Of a stretch of DNA of 6,079 nucleotides, positions 1 to 5,635 are shown in pieces (positions within the stretch are counted from its first letter, which is position 1; every line of letters starts with the position of its first letter). This DNA is from Synergistaceae bacterium (GTDB taxonomy: Bacteria; Synergistota; Synergistia; Synergistales; Aminobacteriaceae). Location: NCBI GenBank assembly GCA_017394925.1, contig JAFPWQ010000154.1:1-6079 (forward strand), in the 5' to 3' direction. The position numbers and the translations under genes are program-made. The notes beneath the pieces are model-generated. The model did not search any database. It worked only from the letters and a program-made list of their open reading frames with translations, and was not told where the DNA came from.

Positions 1-30
1 CAGCCACAGCCACAACCACAACCTGAACCA
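1..30 (+). repeat. Hexanucleotide CARCCN repeat encoding a Gln-Pro tract
   Basis: Five degenerate hexamers (CAGCCA, CAGCCA, CAACCA, CAACCT, GAACCA) encode QPQPQPQPEP. The tract touches the window edge and probably continues upstream. Pro-rich dipeptide linkers of this kind usually space domains in surface proteins, and such repeats can change length by slippage. The unit is 6 bp, so gain or loss of whole units keeps the reading frame. Confidence 0.75.
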
Positions 31-606
31 GCAAAATCAGAAGACATTGTGCCGGATGAACCAGGCAAATCAGATGACATTACGCCGGATAAGCCTGAAG
101 ATATAATCATGGGGCCGGAAAGAGGATTTTCATCGCTAAGTCAGGCAGAACTCTCTCAGGTATCGAACGATAAGAGCAAAATAGCCGCAGTACTTCCTGA
201 AATTACTGTGAATATTTCGGATTATTACGCTTTCAATGATGTGAAACTTGATTCAGGTGTGCCAGACAGCTGGGTACTTGCATGGAATCCTTTCGCAAGA
301 GATTCTGTTAGTGAGGTCAGCGCATCAGCCTCAGATAACGAAGCTGTATTCACTGATTCTGACGGATATGAAATTAAAACTGTCCCGGCAGACAGAATCA
401 TAAACGTATCAGCATATCTTGAGTCAGGAAAAACATATGCGCCTGTAATATCGGCAAATGAACCGGAAGGCAAAGAACCGGAAAAAGAAAACGAAGAACA
501 TGAACCTTCCAGTCTAAAAAGCAGCGGAGGGGGAGGTTGTTCTTCTGTGTGTTCTGCTGCGATTATGCTTTCGGTGCTTTGCATGATTCGGAGGAAAAAA
601 CATTAA
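1..606 (+). CDS. C-terminal part of a putative surface protein with a Synergist-CTERM-like sorting tail (5' partial)
   Basis: The frame is open from the first base (201 residues visible), so the GTG at 49 is an internal Val codon and the true start lies upstream. Visible order: a (Gln-Pro)4 linker (residues 1-8), two copies of an 11-residue acidic repeat (about 10-32), a soluble region with no domain I recognise (about 37-150), a Glu/Lys/Pro-rich spacer (about 154-172), then a sorting-like tail at 174-201: SSGGGGC with Cys180, a hydrophobic core (183-196) and RRKKH. A Gly-rich motif with Cys, a short membrane segment and a basic end is the pattern of the Synergist-CTERM signal. By analogy, it is exported, processed near the Cys and held at the cell surface; the processing enzyme is not in view. 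Function of the main protein is unknown. The gene stands alone on this strand and ends 16 nt before a terminator. Confidence 0.85.
   Translation, partial: QPQPQPQPEPAKSEDIVPDEPGKSDDITPDKPEDIIMGPERGFSSLSQAELSQVSNDKSKIAAVLPEITVNISDYYAFNDVKLDSGVPDSWVLAWNPFARDSVSEVSASASDNEAVFTDSDGYEIKTVPADRIINVSAYLESGKTYAPVISANEPEGKEPEKENEEHEPSSLKSSGGGGCSSVCSAAIMLSVLCMIRRKKH
31..96 (+). repeat. Two tandem 33-bp imperfect repeats in the surface-protein gene
   Basis: Bases 31-63 and 64-96 match at 25 of 33 positions and encode AKSEDIVPDEP and GKSDDITPDKP. A degraded partial third copy (EDI) follows. The shared peptide pattern is xKS(E/D)DIxPD(E/K)P. It probably forms an extended acidic stalk between the Pro-rich linker and the distal region. 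Confidence 0.7.
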
Positions 607-621
607 TTTAATGAATGCAGC

Positions 622-651
622 GCGGGGTGAAAGAAACACCCCGTATTTTTT
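622..651 (+). terminator. Intrinsic terminator of the surface-protein gene
   Basis: A perfect 7-bp stem (CGGGGTG at 623-629 with CACCCCG at 637-643) encloses a 7-nt A-rich loop and is followed by TATTTTTT (644-651). It lies 16 nt after the TAA of the + strand gene. The T-run is only on this strand. The hairpin starts about 10 nt beyond the recF stop on the other strand, so it may also stabilise or partly terminate that convergent transcript. Confidence 0.9.
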
Positions 652-652
652 A

Positions 653-1693
653 TTAACCCGGCATCATAATGATATTTACAGATTTATTTCTCTTTTGTGA
701 AAATGGATTCTCTGGTGCTGTTATAAATACCTGCCATTTAGTTTTTTCAAGTTCCCTGTAAGTGAATTCTCTGCCTTCTGAATCTAATTCAGCTGTTAAA
801 TCATCAAATAATAATACCGGCTCGCGTTTTAATTTCATTGCGATTAATTTTCCAGCAGTAATTATTATATACAAAATTAATCTGCGTTTCTGTCCTCTGC
901 TTAATGATTCATATGCAGGTCTGTGAGTCTCAGTGATAATTATAGAAAGCTCATCGTAATTCGGACCGTCCAGAGGGTGAAGTGCAAAAGATTCGCGCCT
1001 TGAATTTTTTTTCAGCATCTCAAGCAGATATTCTTCACCTGAAGTTCTCAATAACGGCATAAACTGAAGCGTAAATTTATCTTCTGGAATCATTTTCATC
1101 AATAGCGATACTGCTTCGCGTCTTGCATCCATAATCCAGCCGCCTAACTTGCAGAAGGGAATCAGCGTTACATCAGGTGATTTGCCTTGTCTTAAAAGCG
1201 CGGCTCTTGAACGCGAGATATATTTGAATTCAGCGAGCCTCTTTGCAAACGGAGGATAGAATAACGAACATAATCTGTCAATGAATAATCTTCGCGATGA
1301 AGGAGACGCATCAATGAGATTTACGCTTCCCGTGAGAAAAATTATTGAGGGCAGAGATAATCTCAAATCTGTAAATGATACTGTCTTATCGTTAATTCTG
1401 ACTGAAGTACGCGATGAAATTTCAGCGCTGAGTGAAAAATCTTCTTCGCCTGAAAGATGAGCCGAGAGTCTTGCATTCTGTTTTCCCCATTCGATTGCGT
1501 TATGTGTCTTAGTGAATGCTCCCCAGCCTGTGAGAATGCTTAATGTCTCAAGCAGATTAGTTTTTCCGCTTCCGTTGGGACCAAGAATCAAATTAATTCC
1601 CGGCTCCCATTTGATTTTAAGAACCGGGCTTTGATTTGCATTTCTCAGCGATAAATTTCTGAAGTCAGCTGCAAGCGTATAATCAAATCTCAT
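653..1693 (-). CDS. recF: DNA replication and repair protein RecF (divergent)
   Basis: RecF is a cytoplasmic SMC/ABC-like ATPase that binds DNA at gaps and helps RecO/RecR load RecA. The 346 residues cover the whole family fold, near the usual 350-370. Visible motifs: FRNL near the N-terminus (11-14); Walker A GPNGSGKT (38-45); the RecF block PSSRRLFIDRL (131-141), then SRSRAALLR (160-168); signature SLSRGQKRR (263-271); Walker B VLLFDD (293-298); D-loop AELD (301-304). The RecF block GPHRDD is altered to GPNYDE (243-248). The gene starts 8 nt after the dnaN stop, the classic dnaN-recF order, which supports the name. The only purine-rich SD-like sequence (AGGAG, 1716-1720) lies inside the last dnaN codons, 22 nt before the ATG, so translation is probably coupled to dnaN. 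It ends facing the convergent surface-protein gene; gyrB does not follow. Confidence 0.93.
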   Translation of the reverse strand: MRFDYTLAADFRNLSLRNANQSPVLKIKWEPGINLILGPNGSGKTNLLETLSILTGWGAFTKTHNAIEWGKQNARLSAHLSGEEDFSLSAEISSRTSVRINDKTVSFTDLRLSLPSIIFLTGSVNLIDASPSSRRLFIDRLCSLFYPPFAKRLAEFKYISRSRAALLRQGKSPDVTLIPFCKLGGWIMDARREAVSLLMKMIPEDKFTLQFMPLLRTSGEEYLLEMLKKNSRRESFALHPLDGPNYDELSIIITETHRPAYESLSRGQKRRLILYIIITAGKLIAMKLKREPVLLFDDLTAELDSEGREFTYRELEKTKWQVFITAPENPFSQKRNKSVNIIMMPG

Positions 1694-1701
1694 TGAGTGA
1701 A

Positions 1702-2910
1702 CTAAAAATTTTCTTCTCCTTCAGGCATACTTTCAGGCATATCATCATGCGTTTCTGAATTATCATCATTATCATCAAGTTCATCGTCAATAATATCCAT
1801 AGGCGATAATCTTGAAGGCATGAGCATATAGAGAAAATCATCGCTGTCATTTCTCATCATTCGTGTCTGTTCTTCAGTGCCGCTGAACTCGATCACAATA
1901 TCGCCAGAGCCCAGAGCCTTTAATCCCTCAAGGAAAAATGCCGCATTGAATCCTACCTGCATAGCACCGCCGGTAATATCAGCTTTAAGTGATTCTCTTG
2001 CAACACCTTCGGGAGAACGGGCATATATACGCATATTTCCGTCTGGATTCATGTCCATGACCATGATATGAGGAATCGTAGTTCTGGCTACGATGTCGAC
2101 ACGTTCGACAACTGAGATAAGATCCTCGCATGACATTTGAAGTTTTGCCGCGACATTTGAATTCAGTATGCGCTGATAGTCCGGGAAACTTGCATCGATA
2201 CGTCTGATTGAAAATTCTGTGTCCTCAAGAGCAAACCATGCTATTGTGCCGTCTGAAATAATTTTCACGTTTGAATCGCCGGATAACTGTTTTGCGAGTT
2301 CCTTAAGCGGATTTGACGGAAGCAGTATATCTTCCTGCCTGAAAACATTTTCACACATGGCCTTAGAGACTGCGAGACGCTTTCCGTCTGTTGATACAAT
2401 TTTGAGTGAATCTTCAGCTATGCTCATCAGACATGCGCCGAGATATTTCGGGAAGTCCTGAGGCTGTGAACTTGCCGAGCCTCCTTCCGTGATTGTGTCT
2501 GAAAGTTCCTTTGCGTTTATCTCACATACTGCTTCAGCTCCTGTACTCTCCGGGATTTTGGGGAATGCTTCAAGGGGGACTACAGGGAATCTCGATTTGC
2601 TTCCTTCTGCAAATAACATTCCGCGAGTGTCATTAACTTCAATCGTCAGCGTTTCGCATTTGAGTTTCTTTAACATTCCTCCGAGAAGCAATACAGGGAC
2701 TACTGCTGTTCCAGGCTCAATGACATAAACACCTTCAGCTTTGCACTTTACTGATGTCTTAAGGTCTGTTGCTTCAAGTGTAACGTTTTCATTATCAGCT
2801 GCATTGATTCGTATGCTGTTCACAATTTCAGTTATTGCCTTTGACACTGCAATTTTTTCTGCTGTCTGCCAGGCCTTTAAGAAATCCTGACGCTTTATTT
2901 CAAGTTTCAT
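1702..2910 (-). CDS. dnaN: DNA polymerase III beta subunit (sliding clamp) with an acidic C-terminal extension
   Basis: The clamp forms a ring around DNA and tethers polymerase III and other partners. The protein has 402 residues; the clamp body ends at Leu368, close to the 366-residue E. coli protein. Landmarks: N-terminal MKLEIKRQDFLKAWQ, ATDLKT (47-52), STDGKRLAV (173-181, compare E. coli TDGHRLA), FPDYQRIL (242-249) and the end YMLMPSRL (361-368, compare YVVMPMRL). These segments build the partner-binding pocket; the Met lining it in E. coli (M364) is Ser366 here. Residues 369-402 form an extra tail with 15 Asp/Glu and no Lys/Arg, probably disordered. The ATG start is supported by GGAAGG (2921-2926) 10 nt upstream and the family N-terminus. 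recF follows after 8 nt. The gene lies 57 nt behind the SGNH-like gene, and dnaA is not adjacent. Confidence 0.97.
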   Translation of the reverse strand: MKLEIKRQDFLKAWQTAEKIAVSKAITEIVNSIRINAADNENVTLEATDLKTSVKCKAEGVYVIEPGTAVVPVLLLGGMLKKLKCETLTIEVNDTRGMLFAEGSKSRFPVVPLEAFPKIPESTGAEAVCEINAKELSDTITEGGSASSQPQDFPKYLGACLMSIAEDSLKIVSTDGKRLAVSKAMCENVFRQEDILLPSNPLKELAKQLSGDSNVKIISDGTIAWFALEDTEFSIRRIDASFPDYQRILNSNVAAKLQMSCEDLISVVERVDIVARTTIPHIMVMDMNPDGNMRIYARSPEGVARESLKADITGGAMQVGFNAAFFLEGLKALGSGDIVIEFSGTEEQTRMMRNDSDDFLYMLMPSRLSPMDIIDDELDDNDDNSETHDDMPESMPEGEENF

Positions 2911-2920
2911 TATGTGTTTT

Positions 2921-2926
2921 CCTTCC
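2921..2926 (-). promoter_or_regulatory. Ribosome binding site of dnaN
   Basis: GGAAGG (embedded AAGGA) lies 10 nt upstream of the ATG at 2910 on the minus strand. It supports this start and suggests efficient independent initiation of dnaN, even if the mRNA is shared with the upstream acyltransferase genes. Confidence 0.7.
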
Positions 2927-2950
2927 AGTAAAATTTATATCAAAAGCTAA

Positions 2951-2979
2951 ATTATATAACACATCGGTCATTGCTTTTT
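2951..2979 (-). promoter_or_regulatory. Possible dnaN-recF promoter (perfect -10, weak -35)
   Basis: In the 57-nt gap before dnaN, the minus strand carries TATAAT (2951-2956), predicting a start near 2944 and a leader of about 33 nt. With 17-bp spacing the -35 position (2974-2979) reads AAAAAG, a poor match, and falls just inside the 3' end of the upstream gene. The surrounding DNA is AT-rich, so a chance TATAAT is possible. No terminator is visible in the gap, so read-through from the upstream pair remains likely. Confidence 0.35.
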
Positions 2980-4002
2980 ATTCCCGTACTCTTCGGCCTG
3001 ACGCTTTAACATTGCGAGAAACTCTTCTGAATTATCACGTGTTACTTTCACTCCGAATCCCTGCGCGTAAAGTTCAGGATATATTTCATCGCTGCATATG
3101 ACATTCAGAATTAAATCACCTGTCTCTGCTTTATAGTGGCTGGTCTCAAGGTAATTATCATTGCTGAGGGTTATATTATTCAGGCTGCTGAAATTATAGA
3201 ACTCTGTTATGTCTGCAAGTCCTTCAAGAAAATCAAGATATTTTAATTCTCTGACTGAGGCCATGTATGTTATGTTATGCATCGGGTTTGTGAATATGAC
3301 GAGCTCAATATTATTTTCACGGCAGATATTTACGATTTCTTTGATGTCATTCAATGCGTTTCTTAATGTCTCATCACTGAATCGTCTTCCGTATGAGGGT
3401 TTTATATTTTCAGCGTTCCAGTTGAATTTTGATGTGCTTCCGTATTTCCCCCACCAGCCGTATTGATAGAACGTATTAACATCCATTTTAGAATTGCTTT
3501 TTGACATCGTTTTCAAAGACTTTCTTGTCATAACAGGATCAAGATATAACTCAAATAAATGAATTAAATCACCTGCAATGTATTCATACGGGCATCTGAG
3601 ACGTTCGTTAATATGGTCAGTTATTTCATCTGTATATGCATAGCTGTCGATCCCGATATAAACTTTTGCCGGATGAATTTTATTTTTTAAGAACGTTTTT
3701 ATATTCGCAAGATGTTCTGAAGGAAGCCCGGCTGAATATGTCATGTTGTATGTCCTTAGGCCGGGTATTTTATCATTATGAATAACTCCCACTCTTGATG
3801 AACCAAATAGAAAGCTGTCGAATTTCTCAGGGTTATTCAGAATATATTTCGTTTTAATATAATTCTGATTAGGTTCGACTCCGTTAGCCCTTATACATTC
3901 AGCATGAAACACGTTAAACGGGTCAACCAGAACAGGAAATACAGCCTGAAGAAGCAATGCATAAAGCGCAAAGACTGAAATTTTGAGCAGAAATTTTTTC
4001 AT
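2968..4002 (-). CDS. Membrane-anchored SGNH-hydrolase-like partner of the MBOAT acyltransferase (AlgJ/AlgX/DltD-type role)
   Basis: This 344-residue protein starts with a basic end and a hydrophobic segment (MKKFLLK, then about 8-26), a signal anchor or uncleaved signal placing the rest outside the membrane. SGNH-like blocks follow: FLFGSSR (65-71) with Ser69 as candidate nucleophile, YNMTYSAGLP (85-94) with Asn86 and Gly92 as possible oxyanion residues, VYIGIDSYA (114-122), FTNPMHN (237-243), and a C-terminal YLETSHY (284-290) with candidate His289. The acidic partner is Glu286 (ExxH) rather than the usual Asp. It lies 17 nt behind the MBOAT gene with its own GGGAG site 9 nt before the ATG, so the two are almost certainly one operon. 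Proteins in this position usually accept or transfer the acyl group to an envelope polymer. The call rests on motifs and context; no closer family name or substrate can be assigned. Confidence 0.75.
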   Translation of the reverse strand: MKKFLLKISVFALYALLLQAVFPVLVDPFNVFHAECIRANGVEPNQNYIKTKYILNNPEKFDSFLFGSSRVGVIHNDKIPGLRTYNMTYSAGLPSEHLANIKTFLKNKIHPAKVYIGIDSYAYTDEITDHINERLRCPYEYIAGDLIHLFELYLDPVMTRKSLKTMSKSNSKMDVNTFYQYGWWGKYGSTSKFNWNAENIKPSYGRRFSDETLRNALNDIKEIVNICRENNIELVIFTNPMHNITYMASVRELKYLDFLEGLADITEFYNFSSLNNITLSNDNYLETSHYKAETGDLILNVICSDEIYPELYAQGFGVKVTRDNSEEFLAMLKRQAEEYGNKKQ

Positions 4003-4019
4003 GATTATTATCTCCCGAA

Positions 4020-5459
4020 TTAAAACTGAAAGTAAACGAACTGAATATTTCCTGAAGCCCTGTAAAGAATCAGAAGCGTAAGAATTCCAAAATAGAATGC
4101 ATATCTGAATATAAAATATTTCTGAGAAGTTATAAGTGAAATTACATCACGCTTAACTGAAATGTAATCCCATATTGCCAGAAAAATTATACTTCCTGTT
4201 ATGCGTACTGCCGTTGATAATTCGAGAGCAAAAATTTCTATTCCGTTCAGAATGAAATATGCTTTTACGTCCGTTATTCCCTCAAACAGATGCCCGAAGA
4301 AATATAAAGCCTCAGATATATTATTTGCTCTGAAAAATACCCACGCGAACATGCAGAATAAAAACGTAATGCATACTCTCAACGCCCTTTTGAATCCGTG
4401 AATATCATCGCGTCTCACAAAAGCATTCTCTGTAATTTGCGCTAATCCGTGAAGAGTTCCCCAGATAACGAATGTCCAGTTTGCACCGTGCCATAACCCT
4501 GATACTATGAACGTTATCATGATATTAATCTTGTGTCTGAACCTGCTGACACGATTCCCTCCGAGCGGAATGTAAACGTAATCTCTGAACCATGTACTCA
4601 GTGAGATATGCCAGCGCGACCAGAACTCTCTGATACTTGATGCGAAATACGGACTCCTGAAATTATGCATTAATTCAATCCCGAATAAATTCGAGCATCC
4701 TCTCGCAATGTCAGAATAGCCGGAGAAATCGCAGTAAATTTGAACCGTGAAGAAAAACGCAGCTATGATTAACGCGAAGCCCTTATAGCTGTAAATATCA
4801 TTGAAGATTTTATCAGAGTGAATCGCAAGAATATCGGCTATGCATAATTTCTTGAAGAATCCCCACGTCATTAACTTTAAGCCGTAAACAGCCTGCTCAT
4901 ATTTGAATTCATGATATGCTTTTATCTGAGGCAGAAGATTATTCGTTCTCTCAATCGGACCTGCGACTAACTGAGGAAAAAATGATATGAACGCTGCATA
5001 TATTCCGAAATGCTTTTCTGGTTTCGTTGTTCCCCTGTAGACATCAATAACGTAGCCTAAAGTCTGAAAAGTATAAAATGAAATTCCGACGGGCAATAAG
5101 AGTTTAAGCGTTACAGGGTGAATATGAATCGCAAAAAGATGCATGAACTCAATGAATGACTGCGAGAAGAAATTAAAGTATTTGAACGTGAAGAGAACAG
5201 ACAGACATGCAATGAGAGTCAATGCGAGAATTATTTTCTTCATGGCCGTGTTCTTGTTGAATCGTTCAAGAAGAATTGCAGCAAGATAAGAGATAAACGT
5301 TGTGAAAAGAATCAGAGTTACGTATTTTACATTCCAGCTCATATAGAACCAGTAACTTGAAACAAGAATCACGAACCATCTGAATCTCTGAGGAACTGAC
5401 CAGTAAAGCGCAAATACAACCGGAAGGAAAATCGCGAACTGCCACGAGTTAAATAACAT
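4020..5459 (-). CDS. MBOAT family membrane-bound O-acyltransferase (AlgI/DltB-like)
   Basis: A polytopic inner-membrane enzyme thought to pass acyl groups (often acetyl) across the membrane for O-acylation of an envelope glycan or polymer. At 479 residues it is the usual length. Family hallmarks: N-terminal MLFNSWQFAIFLPVVFALYW; LLLPVGISFYTFQTLGYVID; FFPQLVAGPIER; CDFSGYSDIARG; FRSPYFASSIREFWSRWHISLS followed by FRDYVYIPLGGNR; SGLWHGANWTFVIWG; and the typical last residues FVYFQF. Counting from the chosen Met, the invariant catalytic His is His324 (in WHG) and the RWHISLS His is 284. An open frame extends to a TTG at 5492, but family proteins begin with MLFNS, and an excellent GGAGGTG ends 5 nt before the ATG at 5459; the adjacent ATG at 5462 is the alternative. 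It heads a probable operon with the SGNH-like gene and has a near-consensus promoter upstream. The acceptor substrate is unknown. Confidence 0.95.
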   Translation of the reverse strand: MLFNSWQFAIFLPVVFALYWSVPQRFRWFVILVSSYWFYMSWNVKYVTLILFTTFISYLAAILLERFNKNTAMKKIILALTLIACLSVLFTFKYFNFFSQSFIEFMHLFAIHIHPVTLKLLLPVGISFYTFQTLGYVIDVYRGTTKPEKHFGIYAAFISFFPQLVAGPIERTNNLLPQIKAYHEFKYEQAVYGLKLMTWGFFKKLCIADILAIHSDKIFNDIYSYKGFALIIAAFFFTVQIYCDFSGYSDIARGCSNLFGIELMHNFRSPYFASSIREFWSRWHISLSTWFRDYVYIPLGGNRVSRFRHKINIMITFIVSGLWHGANWTFVIWGTLHGLAQITENAFVRRDDIHGFKRALRVCITFLFCMFAWVFFRANNISEALYFFGHLFEGITDVKAYFILNGIEIFALELSTAVRITGSIIFLAIWDYISVKRDVISLITSQKYFIFRYAFYFGILTLLILYRASGNIQFVYFQF

Positions 5460-5464
5460 CATGA

Positions 5465-5471
5465 CACCTCC
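5465..5471 (-). promoter_or_regulatory. Strong ribosome binding site that sets the MBOAT start
   Basis: GGAGGTG on the minus strand is a 7-base perfect complement to the 16S anti-Shine-Dalgarno sequence. Its GGAGG core is 7 nt before the ATG at 5459 and 4 nt before the ATG at 5462. Because it lies inside the longer open frame that begins at TTG 5492, it argues that the 11 residues upstream are not translated. Confidence 0.85.
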
Positions 5472-5546
5472 CGGAACTGAACACAGAGACAATTACATGA
5501 ATTTGATTCTGCTTTCGTTAATGGGAAATTAAGACAAAAATAATTA

Positions 5547-5573
5547 GTGATGTGATGTGATGTGATGTGATGT
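5547..5573 (-). repeat. Pentanucleotide repeat (GTGAT on + / ATCAC on -), 5.4 copies
   Basis: Five perfect GTGAT units plus GT run without interruption over 27 bp. On the minus strand this reads as ATCAC repeats starting 3 nt after the -10 box of the predicted MBOAT promoter, so the predicted transcription start (about 5570) is inside it and the mRNA would begin with AUCAC units. The unit is non-coding here. Short perfect arrays like this can change copy number by slippage. Confidence 0.9.
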
Positions 5574-5576
5574 ACG

Positions 5577-5605
5577 ATCATACACATTCATCATGATTAT
5601 GTCAA
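5577..5605 (-). promoter_or_regulatory. Near-consensus sigma-70 promoter for the MBOAT-SGNH operon
   Basis: The minus strand carries a perfect -35 TTGACA (5600-5605), a 17-bp spacer and a -10 TATGAT (5577-5582, 5 of 6 matches). The predicted start is near 5570, giving a leader of about 110 nt to the MBOAT ATG. An A10T4 tract (5615-5628) lies at about -45 to -58, the zone of UP elements. The spacer contains the 8-bp palindrome ATCATGAT (5590-5597), a possible but unsupported operator. This is the best promoter in the window. Confidence 0.8.
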
Positions 5606-5635
5606 GCCCCTTCCAAAAAAAAAATTTTCTGGATT

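Noticed and set aside
49..51. GTG start of the surface protein
   Set aside because: The frame continues upstream through the repeats to base 1, and this codon is the Val of the first 11-residue repeat.
1877..2728. Plus-strand open frames inside dnaN (1877-2071, 2219-2461, 2489-2728)
   Set aside because: They lie fully opposite a confidently identified gene, lack ribosome sites and recognisable domains, and are low-complexity Ser-rich shadows.
2911..2967. Replication origin in the gap before dnaN
   Set aside because: The gap is short and AT-rich but contains no DnaA box (TTATCCACA-like) that I could see on either strand.
5460..5492. N-terminal extension of the MBOAT protein from the TTG at 5492
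   Set aside because: It would encode the Shine-Dalgarno sequence GGAGGTG as protein, has no ribosome site of its own, and family members start at the MLFNS segment.
5493..5498. ATG-TAA minimal ORF in the MBOAT leader
   Set aside because: Start-stop hexamers occur by chance in AT-rich DNA, and there is no ribosome site in front of it.
5547..5573. CRISPR-like or direct-repeat array
   Set aside because: It is a simple uninterrupted 5-bp repeat without spacers.
5612..5633. Hairpin TCCAGAAAA / TTTTGGA-type as terminator of the pseudouridine synthase gene
   Set aside because: The stem is almost all A-T pairs, and no T-run follows on the minus strand (AGGGGC follows), so it does not look like a working intrinsic terminator.
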